7,484 nt of DNA. It comes from Rickettsiaceae bacterium (GTDB lineage: Bacteria > Pseudomonadota > Alphaproteobacteria > Rickettsiales > Rickettsiaceae). Positions 1 through 7,207 of this stretch are shown piece after piece. Made by a program: the position numbers and the translations under genes. Positions within the stretch are counted from its first letter, which is position 1; each line of letters opens with the position of its first letter. The stretch covers positions 1 to 7,484 of the forward strand of contig JAIOYD010000069.1 of the NCBI GenBank assembly GCA_021741285.1. The letters are read 5' to 3'. The notes under the pieces are model-generated. The model did no database searches, was not told the DNA's origin, and saw nothing but the letters and a program-made list of their open reading frames with translations.

Positions 1-51
1 CCGACCTACGGATTAGGAATCCGCTGCTCTATCCTGCTGAGCTACGACCCC
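1..51 (-). tRNA. tRNA-Arg (anticodon CCU), 3' part outside window
   Basis: Read on the minus strand, the 5' end is the G at 51. The acceptor strand is GGGGTCG (51-45), then TA, D-stem GCTC/GAGC around the loop AGCAGGATA, and an anticodon stem GCGGA/TCCGT enclosing the loop TTCCTAA. The anticodon CCT lies at 17-15, so this tRNA reads AGG (arginine). The variable region AGGTC follows and the window ends after the first two bases of the T-stem, so the T-arm, 3' acceptor strand and discriminator base are not seen. It lies 143 nt downstream of, and in the same direction as, the M23 peptidase gene. No clear terminator separates them. A 61-codon open frame that runs across this tRNA is not a gene. 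Confidence 0.95.
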
Positions 52-194
52 ATATTTACGTAAAAAGTTATTTTGCTGTGCAAAAAATATTTTTTTTACA
101 GATAAATATGTAAGATTTTTGTCTTCAGTACCCCTTTGGACAAAAACTAAATTTACTAGGTGATTAATAAGTTCAGGATATGTCCAGAAACGCA

Positions 195-1061
195 TCACCT
201 ACAAGTACATTCGCTAGAAACGAAATCATAAGGATTTACGTGACGATCATTTACCCAAATCTCAAAGTGTAAGTGATCCCCTGTTGTAGATCCTGTGCTT
301 CCTTGTACTCCAATGGCTTTCCCTCTTGCTACTGCTCTTCCCTCTCTAGCTGAAATCTTAGCTAAATGGGCATAAAGTGTTTTTAGTGTTTTGCTATGTT
401 GAATTTCAACAACATTACCATAACCAGCTTTTTTTCCAGCAAAAGTTACTATACCATTGGCAGAAGCATACACGTAAGCACCGTTCCTTGCAACCATATC
501 CAATCCACAATGAAATACTTCTCGTTTTTTTACAGGATGTCGTCTGTTCCCATATTTACTTGTAATGTTAGTGCTACCAATAGGTACCATAATAGGTATA
601 AAAGACACAATTTTGTCAAGAGTATCTAGCTCTTTACGTAAATCAATTTGAGTTATATCAGACCTAGAAAGTCTCCGCACATACTGATATTTGCTGTTTG
701 ATAATATTCGATGATTATGATGCAGTTCTAGAAGCAATTTGTTAATTCTTACGATTTTACGCAGAGCTTCTTTTTTTAGGCTAAGCGGAGATTTGTACCG
801 AGCTTTAAACCTAGATATATATTTTGATTTGTAACGACGATCGTTAATGATATTACCAAGGTCTGCGGAATAGATACAGTTTGTTTTATCTAATCTGCCA
901 AGGTCATAGGCCACAATAAGGTCGCCTCTACTTAGCTTATAGTCACGCTTTAACTCACCTCCAATCGATTTATATGCTTCAACTGAATACCCACCAGTAC
1001 TACAGCCTTGAATTAGCATACAAATTAAGGACAAAAATAGTATATTCTTGAATATAGACAT
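195..1061 (-). CDS. Lipoprotein M23 family metallopeptidase (LytM/NlpD type)
   Basis: Predicted zinc endopeptidase that cuts peptidoglycan cross-links or stem peptides in the periplasm. Counting from the ATG at 1061 (288 aa), the signal peptide MSIFKNILFLSLICMLIQGC has a basic n-region, a hydrophobic core and lipobox IQG-C20, so the protein should be membrane-anchored through a lipidated Cys. A middle region (about 40-160), rich in Lys, Arg and Leu and partly helical, contains no LysM repeat, unlike classical NlpD. The C-terminal M23 domain shows SKYGNRRHP, the zinc motif HCGLD (H184, D188), YAH (H232) and DHLHFE (H263, H265). All zinc and catalytic residues expected for the family are therefore present. 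An in-frame GTG at 1088 would add nine residues (297 aa). I prefer the ATG because it gives a textbook lipoprotein leader and lies downstream of a possible promoter. Neither start has a clear Shine-Dalgarno. The tail ends SSECTCR. The gene follows kdpA on the same strand. Substrate and any activator relationship are not visible. Confidence 0.88.
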   Translation of the reverse strand: MSIFKNILFLSLICMLIQGCSTGGYSVEAYKSIGGELKRDYKLSRGDLIVAYDLGRLDKTNCIYSADLGNIINDRRYKSKYISRFKARYKSPLSLKKEALRKIVRINKLLLELHHNHRILSNSKYQYVRRLSRSDITQIDLRKELDTLDKIVSFIPIMVPIGSTNITSKYGNRRHPVKKREVFHCGLDMVARNGAYVYASANGIVTFAGKKAGYGNVVEIQHSKTLKTLYAHLAKISAREGRAVARGKAIGVQGSTGSTTGDHLHFEIWVNDRHVNPYDFVSSECTCR

Positions 1062-1088
1062 CTGATAAAGAAATGAGGTTTCCGACAC

Positions 1089-1115
1089 TATATACCAGAT
1101 ACATCTTAACTACAA
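1089..1115 (-). promoter_or_regulatory. Possible extended -10 promoter for the M23 gene
   Basis: On the minus strand TTGTAG (1115-1110) is followed after 15 bp by TATATA (1094-1089), preceded by TGG, which gives an extended -10 element (TGnTATATA). Transcription would begin near 1082. That would place the GTG at 1088 outside the transcript and favour the ATG at 1061. The spacer is short and the region is AT-rich, so a chance match is quite possible. The peptidase may instead be read through from kdpA. Confidence 0.3.
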
Positions 1116-1118
1116 ACT

Positions 1119-2771
1119 TTACATCGCCATAAATTCTAAAAATGGTCCAAGAATCATGAGAGGTAGGAACATTATTGCTCCAACTAATACCACCGTAATT
1201 AATAAAAACAAGCTAAGCTCAATGCTAGATTGCGTATGCTTAGCTATTTGGTTGCTAATTCTTTGCTTAGCCGCAAATGAACCACTGATTGCTAGAGAAA
1301 AATATATTATTGGGTAGCGTCCTATGAACATTGCAAGTGCAGTCATATAGTCAAAATAGCTTGTGGATGCATTGAGCCCCGTGAAGCTAGATCCATTATT
1401 GGCAAAGCATGAAGCAAAGTTATAGGTAATGTCGGTAACTGCTTGGGATCCATGATGGGTGATTAGATTCTCAGAAGGTGAAATAAGTAAGGTAATAGCT
1501 GTAAAAAGCAGCACACCAACTGGCATAACCAAAAATACTATAATAACATAATTGATTTCGTTTAAAGCAATTTTCTTGCCAAAGAAATTTGCCGCTTCCC
1601 CTGTAATTAAACCTCGCAAGAATACAGCTACCATAAGATAAGATAACATTGCAAAAAAGCCTGATCCCACTCCCTCGATAATAAATTTACTGATGATTAA
1701 ATTGGAAAAAAGAACTAACGTGCTTAAAGGGGAATAATTTTCCAAGCATGCATTAGGAGACCCATCGGAGCTCATGGTAATAGAAAGCGCCCACATTAAG
1801 GAGGGAAATTTATCGTAGATCAGCTCTTTTCCTATATAATTAAAATTATCTACCAACGTGTTTTCTCCAAAAATATAAGGTAATCCATAGTTAGTTTCTC
1901 CAAGATTAATAACAAATAATGAAGCAATCATAACGATAACAACGATAGAATAAAGTGCCAAACTTAACCTCAGAGAACCAAGCAAAAATCCATAAGTAAA
2001 AATCATTGCAACAGGCAATGTTATAACTAAAATTAAACAAAACATTACGGCTTCTCTTGAAGGGGCCTCAAAAGGGTGGGCTGAGGAGGAAGCAAATAAT
2101 GATCCTCCATTGGCCACTAGATTTTTTATGGCGACTTGCCCAGCAACTGGTCCCAGGTACATTTGTTCAGTTACCCCATCAAGATTAGTGAAAGGCACTG
2201 TCCCTATGAAGTCATGAGGCACACCAAAATTTATCAGTGTAATTGCTACGAACAGTGAAAAAGGTAGCAGGATGAATAATAAAGCTCTTAGGAAATCGTC
2301 ATAAAAATTACCAATGAATGGATTTTGGCTGTTTATTATTCCTCTGATGAAAGCGATGAATACCGCAATACCAGTGGCGCCAGAAAGAAAATTTTGTGCA
2401 GTTAGAGCAAAAATATGAGATAACATGCTGAGCTCTTTTTCTGGATTGTGACTTTGCCAAAAAGTACCAGTTACAAAAGAGATAGATGCATTTAGGGCAG
2501 AGGAGAAACTTATTTTCTTTTCAGCTGGTGGAAAGAATGGAAATGAGTCCTGGTAGTATATAATTAAAAAAGTTGAAATCATGCATATTATGTTGAAATA
2601 CATAAGGCTTAAGAAATAATCCTGCCAGTTTTGGCTGGCCCACCGACCTTTTTTATTTTTTAATAATTCATGTTCTGCATATTCATATCTAAAAACGATA
2701 GCCATATATTTACCAAACAAGGGCGCGATAATAGTTATTATAGAAAAAAAAATTAAAGCTTGAATGGTCAT
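1119..2771 (-). CDS. kdpA: Potassium-transporting ATPase subunit KdpA
   Basis: Potassium-binding and translocating subunit of the inner-membrane KdpFABC pump, which takes up K+ at low concentration using ATP hydrolysed by KdpB. The 550 aa match the family length (E. coli KdpA is about 557), and the protein is a string of about ten hydrophobic segments. Family landmarks are QNFLSGATGIAV (126-137), GPVAGQVAIKNL (207-218), SSAHPFEAP (229-237), GVGSG (367-371), NNGSSFTGL (458-466) and GRYPII (484-489). The four pore loops can be located: SFVTGTFWQS (98-107), NGGSLF (221-226), SSDGSPNA (334-341) and FANNGSSF (456-463). Compared with the E. coli loops as I recall them (TNTNWQ, NGGGFF, SCGAV, NNNGSAF), several filter positions are changed. 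The start lies only 5 nt after the lptM-like stop, with no strong Shine-Dalgarno, so translational coupling is likely. kdpB, kdpC and kdpDE are absent from the window. The reading frame is intact. Confidence 0.93.
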   Translation of the reverse strand: MTIQALIFFSIITIIAPLFGKYMAIVFRYEYAEHELLKNKKGRWASQNWQDYFLSLMYFNIICMISTFLIIYYQDSFPFFPPAEKKISFSSALNASISFVTGTFWQSHNPEKELSMLSHIFALTAQNFLSGATGIAVFIAFIRGIINSQNPFIGNFYDDFLRALLFILLPFSLFVAITLINFGVPHDFIGTVPFTNLDGVTEQMYLGPVAGQVAIKNLVANGGSLFASSSAHPFEAPSREAVMFCLILVITLPVAMIFTYGFLLGSLRLSLALYSIVVIVMIASLFVINLGETNYGLPYIFGENTLVDNFNYIGKELIYDKFPSLMWALSITMSSDGSPNACLENYSPLSTLVLFSNLIISKFIIEGVGSGFFAMLSYLMVAVFLRGLITGEAANFFGKKIALNEINYVIIVFLVMPVGVLLFTAITLLISPSENLITHHGSQAVTDITYNFASCFANNGSSFTGLNASTSYFDYMTALAMFIGRYPIIYFSLAISGSFAAKQRISNQIAKHTQSSIELSLFLLITVVLVGAIMFLPLMILGPFLEFMAM

Positions 2772-2776
2772 TTTTT

Positions 2777-2908
2777 TTAAAGCTCAGAAGGTATATGGTG
2801 AATTGAATTTATCATAGGAGCATTCTCTTGTGGTAGCCATAGAGGCTTTTTTAAGCCGCAGCTAGATAACATAAATAATGCTACCAATACAAAAACTGGT
2901 TGTTTCAT
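2777..2908 (-). CDS. lptM: Small LptM-like (YifL-type) lipoprotein
   Basis: A 43-residue open frame opens with MKQPVFVLVALFMLSSC. It has one Lys, a hydrophobic stretch, and lipobox LSS-C17, so it should be cleaved by lipoprotein signal peptidase and lipidated. The mature start CGLKKPLWLP matches the hallmark of E. coli LptM/YifL (CGLKGPLYFP), a small outer-membrane lipoprotein that helps the LptD-LptE lipopolysaccharide translocon mature. Beyond that there is only a short polar tail (QENAPMINSI... to SEL), shorter than in E. coli (about 67 aa), which is common for this family outside enterobacteria. The ATG has no obvious Shine-Dalgarno; upstream is an A/T-rich stretch. It stands first in the leftward unit, ending 5 nt before kdpA. 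Whether it serves LPS assembly depends on the host having LPS, which the window cannot show. Confidence 0.8.
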   Translation of the reverse strand: MKQPVFVLVALFMLSSCGLKKPLWLPQENAPMINSIHHIPSEL

Positions 2909-2915
2909 TTTATTT

Positions 2916-2945
2916 TTAACTATAGAAATATTGAAGTAATATAAT
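2916..2945 (+). promoter_or_regulatory. Sigma70-type promoter for the tlpA-like/S49/mutS unit
   Basis: A perfect -10 hexamer TATAAT (2940-2945) is preceded after 18 bp by TTAACT (2916-2921, four of six matches to TTGACA). Transcription would start near 2952, giving a very short leader before the TTG start at 2966. The site lies in the 57-nt gap between the divergent genes. On the opposite strand a TATAGT (2924-2919) overlaps the -35 and could be the -10 for the leftward lptM-kdpA unit, but it lacks a good -35. Confidence 0.55.
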
Positions 2946-2965
2946 AATTATGCAGGAAACTTGCT

Positions 2966-3640
2966 TTGAGTAAAAGATATTTATGGCTTCTAGGATTGGT
3001 TTTGATTATTTCTCTTGCATATATTGCCAGGGCAGAGAAACTTATAGTTACAAAGCATGATGATTTTCTTGATACAGATGTTAATTTTTTTGATGCCAAC
3101 GGTAATAAAGTTTATCTAGATCAGTATGAAGGAAATACTATATTGCTTGTTTTTTGGGCTACTTGGTGTGGTAGTTGTGTGGGAGAGCTTCCATCTCTTG
3201 ATAATTTACAAAAAGATTTTCGTAAATTACCATTCAAAATTATTGCTGTTTCAGAAGATTATCAAGGAATTGAGGTAGTAAAAAAATATTTTTCTGAGAA
3301 TGAAATTAGGCATTTAGAAATTTTTCATGATTATCAAAATAATTTATTTAGGTCCTTGGGTATAGTTGGGCTGCCTACAGCTTATTTAATAAACGCAGAA
3401 GGAAAGGTAAAATACATTTTCAATGGTATTGTAAAATGGCATGATAATGAGGTTAGGCAGATGATAATGGCGCAAATAGATGGGAATCATGGCTTGCCTA
3501 AAAATACATTTAAAAGCGCTTCGCTGAATAAGCAAGTTGTAAAAGCTAAAAAAACAGTAGTAGAAGTGACTGCGGAGGAAGTAAAAAATGATAATCAAGA
3601 GGTAAAAGATGAAGAAATCTCAAGTAAAAAGCAGGAATAA
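2966..3640 (+). CDS. Exported TlpA/ResA-like thioredoxin-fold protein
   Basis: Predicted periplasmic or membrane-anchored thiol-disulfide oxidoreductase of the TlpA/ResA group, whose members reduce disulfides in envelope proteins such as apocytochromes c or cytochrome oxidase assembly factors. The start is TTG, supported by AGGA at 2954-2957, 8 nt upstream, and by the N-terminal signal it yields (MSKRYLWLLGLVLIISLAYIARA, residues 1-23; uncleaved it would be an anchor). The redox motif is WATWCGSC (C68, C71), with AlkyL hydroperoxide reductase/TlpA-type features: FDANGNKVYLDQYEG (42-56), VFWATWC, and the cis-proline loop GLPTAY (P137), then INAEGKVKYIFNG (142-154). After about residue 180 the protein ends in a low-complexity tail rich in Lys, Glu and Val, which is unusual for the fold. 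The end overlaps the next gene by 32 nt. The physiological substrate cannot be told from the sequence. Confidence 0.9.
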   Translation: MSKRYLWLLGLVLIISLAYIARAEKLIVTKHDDFLDTDVNFFDANGNKVYLDQYEGNTILLVFWATWCGSCVGELPSLDNLQKDFRKLPFKIIAVSEDYQGIEVVKKYFSENEIRHLEIFHDYQNNLFRSLGIVGLPTAYLINAEGKVKYIFNGIVKWHDNEVRQMIMAQIDGNHGLPKNTFKSASLNKQVVKAKKTVVEVTAEEVKNDNQEVKDEEISSKKQE

Positions 3641-4547
3641 CAATACAATGAATGGTACAAGAGATGATGTATCAGCTAGGCGTTTTAGTAAAATTGATCA
3701 GCTTCTTTCTATATTAACGTTTGGTTTAGGAGGAGCGAAGCCTGTAGTTGCTATACTTAGATTAGAGGGAGTAGTAGGAAAAGTTAGCCCAATGAAGAGT
3801 GGCCTTACTTTGTGTTCGCTAAATAAACTCATTGAAAAAATGTTTAAGATTGAGCGCTTAAAAGCTGTGTGCCTTGCCATAAATTCGCCCGGTGGATCGC
3901 CAGTGCAATCAGAATTAATAGCAAACAGAATAATAGAGCTCGCTAAAGAAAAAGATATCCCTGTATATAGTTTTATAGAGGATGTCGCTGCTTCTGGTGG
4001 ATACTGGCTAGCATGCGCGGGTGATAAAATTTTCGCAAGTAGAAGCTCGATTGTAGGAAGTATTGGGGTGATAGCAGCTGGTTTTGGTTTCCATGAAGCT
4101 ATAGAAAAATTAGGAATTCAAAGAAGGGTTTATACTCAAGGAAATAATAAATCTGTTCTTGATCCTTTCCAGCCTGAAAAAGAGTCGGACGTTAAAATTA
4201 TCAAAAAAATTCAGAAAGACATACATAATCATTTTATTGATACTGTAAAAGAAAGAAGAGGAGGAAAAATTACTCAAAGTGATGAGGTGATTTTTAATGG
4301 GGAATTTTGGTCCGGGCAAATAGCCGCTGATTTTGGGTTGGTCGATGGTATAGACGATTTATATTCATTTATTCAAGAAAAATTTGGTGATGAAGTAAAA
4401 ATCGAGTATATAGAGCAAAAGCAATCTTGGTTTAAAAAGCGTTTTGGCGTGAGTGCTGTATCAAAAGAATTTGCCGACAATTTAGTAGGCGGACTAGTTG
4501 AATCAGCGGAGAAAAAGCTTATGCAAAGCAAATTTGATATTATCTAG
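3609..4547 (+). CDS. S49 family serine peptidase (SppA/SohB-like)
   Basis: ClpP-fold Ser/Lys peptidase of family S49, which in general degrades signal peptides or membrane-protein remnants. Of 312 residues, LRLEGVVG (50-57) opens the core. NSPGGSP (92-98) forms the oxyanion region, VAASGGYWLACAGD (126-139) carries the nucleophile S129, SIVGSIGV (147-154) follows, and RRVYTQGNNKSVLDPF (172-187) carries the general-base K181. The Ser-to-Lys distance of 52 equals that in B. subtilis SppA as I recall it. Length and lack of a clear transmembrane helix fit the single-domain alphaproteobacterial S49 proteins; the segment LLSILTFGLGG (32-42) might give weak membrane contact. The start at 3609 has a strong Shine-Dalgarno AAGAGG (3597-3602) inside the preceding gene. 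An alternative ATG at 3648 (299 aa) has AGGA at 3633-3636 and would avoid the 32-nt overlap. mutS follows 8 nt after the stop. The C-terminus after 270 is poorly conserved in appearance. Confidence 0.92.
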   Translation: MKKSQVKSRNNNTMNGTRDDVSARRFSKIDQLLSILTFGLGGAKPVVAILRLEGVVGKVSPMKSGLTLCSLNKLIEKMFKIERLKAVCLAINSPGGSPVQSELIANRIIELAKEKDIPVYSFIEDVAASGGYWLACAGDKIFASRSSIVGSIGVIAAGFGFHEAIEKLGIQRRVYTQGNNKSVLDPFQPEKESDVKIIKKIQKDIHNHFIDTVKERRGGKITQSDEVIFNGEFWSGQIAADFGLVDGIDDLYSFIQEKFGDEVKIEYIEQKQSWFKKRFGVSAVSKEFADNLVGGLVESAEKKLMQSKFDII

Positions 4548-4555
4548 TCTACTTT

Positions 4556-7207
4556 ATGCACCGCGAACAGTTTAAAGAAAAGTACAATTACCAAGCGGCT
4601 ACTCAAGTAATGAAGCAATATTTGGATATCAAGTTTGCTAACATTGATTGTTTAGTTTTATTCAGAATGGGAGATTTTTATGAGCTGTTCTATGAAGATG
4701 CTATAACTGCTAGTAGAATCCTTGGTATAGCTCTGACAAAGCGAGGTAAAACGGAAGAGCATGAAATTGCCATGTGTGGTGTACCACACCATGCGTTATT
4801 CAATTATCTCAATAAATTACTTGAAGATGGTTTTAAAGTTGCTATTTGTGACCAAATGGAAACCCCAGAAGAAGCAAAAAAGCGTGGTGGGTATAAGGCG
4901 GTTGTTAATAGAGCTATTACAAGAATTATTACTCCAGGGACAATTATAGAGGAATCCTTACTGGAGTCAGGCACCCCGAATTATTTAGTTAGCATTGCTG
5001 TTGAGAGCAAAGCTGCATCAATTGCTTCGGTTGATTTATCAACTTCAGAAATATCGGTTATTACAATTCCATTTGCTGAAATAATAAATGAAATTTCCAG
5101 GCTTTCACCCAAGGAAATTTTATTAGCGGAGAAATATCGAACAAGTGAGTTAGCCTCAGCAATAGGATTGCATCTTAATAAAAGAATTTCTTTTCAAGTT
5201 GACAGTTTTTACGCTGTTGCCAAGTGCGAAAAAATTATTTTGGAATTTTATAAAATTGGTGATTTATCAGCAATAGGTAATCTAAGTAGCTCAGGAGTTT
5301 CAGCTGTTGGTAGTATATTAGAGTATGTATCTCTCACTCAGAAATCTAACGTGCCAAGGTTGCCTAAGCCCAAAATTTTGAATTATCATAAATTTATGAG
5401 CATCGATGCTTCTACGCGGCGGAACCTAGAGATTACTAACGGCCAAAATGGGGGGGTAAAAAATAGTCTATTTTCTTGTATTGATGATACTGTAACAAAG
5501 TCAGGAAGCCGATTGCTTTATCAATATATTTTAGCGCCTCTTGTAGACATTGAGTTGATCAACAAGCGATTAGATATTACTAAGTTTTTTTATGATAATC
5601 TCTCTTTAACGGAGTCTGTTCGCAAATCGCTTGGTAAAACTGGAGATCTTGAACGCTGTATCACCCGTATTAATATGCAAAGAAGTACCCCAAAGGATCT
5701 GCTTAGTATTAAATATACAATCGAAATAGCCGAAAAAATTATGGCAGATTTTATTGTTTTAAAAGGAATAAATCTTGATAAGAATATAGAAAACATTATA
5801 AACCCCCTTCTTGGTTTGCACTCCCTATATGAAATTCTTGATGAATCTATTCGAGAAGACGCCTCAAACTCTATTTCTGATGGAAAAATTATTAAACTCG
5901 ATTACCATACTAGAGTCGCGCAGTTACATGATTTGTTAGAGAATGGGCGTAGTAAAATAGAGCAAATTAGGGATAAATATCGCAAAGAAACTGGCATAGA
6001 CTCCCTCAAAATTTTAAATAATAATGTAATTGGTTTATTTATTGAGATCACATCAAGGCATGCAAATAAAATTACGAATGATAAATTTATACACAAACAA
6101 ACTACTATAAATTCGATTCGATATACTACCGAAGAGTTGCAAGAGCTTGAAAGTGACATGGTCAATGCAAAGCTTCTTGTGGTTAATTTAGAGCAAGAAA
6201 TATACAATAAGATATGTTCTCAAGTTATTGATAATGATCAATTATTACTAAGTTTAGCCTACGCCTTAAGTCAGCTTGATGTGTATTGCAGTTATGCGAT
6301 TAGCGCTAAAGAATATGATTATTGCAGACCCAACCTAACTGAGGATATGGTTTTTAATATAGATAGGGGTAGGCACCCGGTGGTGGAGAGAACGCTGGTA
6401 AAGTCTAATGGGTGTTTTATTCAAAACGATTGTCAACTATCTATGGATGAGAGAATATGGTTGATTACCGGGCCAAATATGGCTGGTAAAAGTACATTCT
6501 TAAGGCAAAATGCACTTATCTCGATACTTGCGCAAATTGGGTCTTTTGTTCCGGCGGCTAGTGCTCAAATTGGTATAGTAGATAAGATTTTTAGTCGAAT
6601 TGGAGCGGGCGATGATTTAGGCAAAGGACAATCCACGTTTATGTTGGAAATGTTAGAAACGTCAGCAATTCTAGCTCAAGCTACTCATAAATCGCTCATC
6701 ATATTAGATGAGGTAGGGCGGGGTACGTCTACTTATGATGGCGTAGCGATTGCCTGGTCAGTACTTGAACATATACACGACAAAATAAGAGCGCGCTGTT
6801 TATTTGCTACTCATTATCATGAGCTTGTGGCTATGGAAGAAGTGCTACCGAGCTTAGCTAATTATACGGTTGACATTAAAGATGATGGTGAGCATATTTT
6901 ATTTTTGCACAAGATCAAGAAAGGCTCTGCTGATAGATCTTATGGTATTCATGTTGCGCAGCTTGCAGGTTTACCAAAGCCAGTTATTGCCAAAGCAAAA
7001 GAATTACTGAATAAATTAGAAAAAGATTCTATAAAATCTGGCAAAAAAGTGCTTAAAGATGAATCGCATAATATGGATTTATTCATGATAAACACCGCTT
7101 CAGAAGAGAATAAAAAACTATATGATGAGATGAACAAAATAGATCCAGATAAACTTTCGCCTAGGGAAGCACTGGATATAATATATTTTCTTAAATCAAT
7201 TCATTAA
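4556..7207 (+). CDS. mutS: DNA mismatch repair ATPase MutS
   Basis: Recognises base mismatches and small loops after replication and, with ATP, recruits MutL to start methyl-independent or strand-directed repair. Full length at 883 aa (E. coli about 853). Domain I has the mismatch-wedging motif GDFYELF (F41, E43) and CGVPHHA (74-80). The connector, lever and clamp regions follow, with the typical segments ASTRRNLEI (285-293) and YRKETGIDSLKI (475-486). The ATPase domain shows GRHPVVE (605-611), Walker A TGPNMAGKST (638-647), DDLGKGQSTFM (686-696), Walker B with signature LIILDEVGRGTSTYDG (714-729) and the ATHYHEL switch (751-757). The tail carries NMDLF (839-843), at the place of the beta-clamp-binding pentapeptide, and DPDKLSPREALDIIYFLK (863-880), the C-terminal oligomerisation helices. 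The ATG lies 8 nt after the S49 gene with no clear Shine-Dalgarno, so coupling to the upstream gene is likely. The N-terminus resembles Rickettsia MutS as I remember it. No mutL is in the window. All catalytic motifs are intact. Confidence 0.98.
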   Translation: MHREQFKEKYNYQAATQVMKQYLDIKFANIDCLVLFRMGDFYELFYEDAITASRILGIALTKRGKTEEHEIAMCGVPHHALFNYLNKLLEDGFKVAICDQMETPEEAKKRGGYKAVVNRAITRIITPGTIIEESLLESGTPNYLVSIAVESKAASIASVDLSTSEISVITIPFAEIINEISRLSPKEILLAEKYRTSELASAIGLHLNKRISFQVDSFYAVAKCEKIILEFYKIGDLSAIGNLSSSGVSAVGSILEYVSLTQKSNVPRLPKPKILNYHKFMSIDASTRRNLEITNGQNGGVKNSLFSCIDDTVTKSGSRLLYQYILAPLVDIELINKRLDITKFFYDNLSLTESVRKSLGKTGDLERCITRINMQRSTPKDLLSIKYTIEIAEKIMADFIVLKGINLDKNIENIINPLLGLHSLYEILDESIREDASNSISDGKIIKLDYHTRVAQLHDLLENGRSKIEQIRDKYRKETGIDSLKILNNNVIGLFIEITSRHANKITNDKFIHKQTTINSIRYTTEELQELESDMVNAKLLVVNLEQEIYNKICSQVIDNDQLLLSLAYALSQLDVYCSYAISAKEYDYCRPNLTEDMVFNIDRGRHPVVERTLVKSNGCFIQNDCQLSMDERIWLITGPNMAGKSTFLRQNALISILAQIGSFVPAASAQIGIVDKIFSRIGAGDDLGKGQSTFMLEMLETSAILAQATHKSLIILDEVGRGTSTYDGVAIAWSVLEHIHDKIRARCLFATHYHELVAMEEVLPSLANYTVDIKDDGEHILFLHKIKKGSADRSYGIHVAQLAGLPKPVIAKAKELLNKLEKDSIKSGKKVLKDESHNMDLFMINTASEENKKLYDEMNKIDPDKLSPREALDIIYFLKSIH

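Noticed and set aside
52..194. Possible tRNA promoter or peptidase-gene terminator in the 143-nt gap
   Set aside because: The A/T-rich stretch gives several poor -10-like matches (for example around TACGTAAAT) without a convincing -35, and no GC-rich hairpin. Nothing there can be called.
13..198. 61-codon open frame on the minus strand between the M23 gene and the tRNA
   Set aside because: It runs through the tRNA-Arg sequence, its C-terminal residues are simply translated tRNA, and it has no recognisable motif.
377..629. Plus-strand open frames inside the M23 gene
   Set aside because: They lie antisense to a clearly recognised conserved domain and have no family features, so they are shadows.
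5590..6207. Minus-strand open frames of 68 and 101 codons inside mutS
   Set aside because: Antisense to conserved MutS lever and clamp sequence, with no Shine-Dalgarno or motif. Long antisense frames are expected by chance in AT-rich coding DNA.
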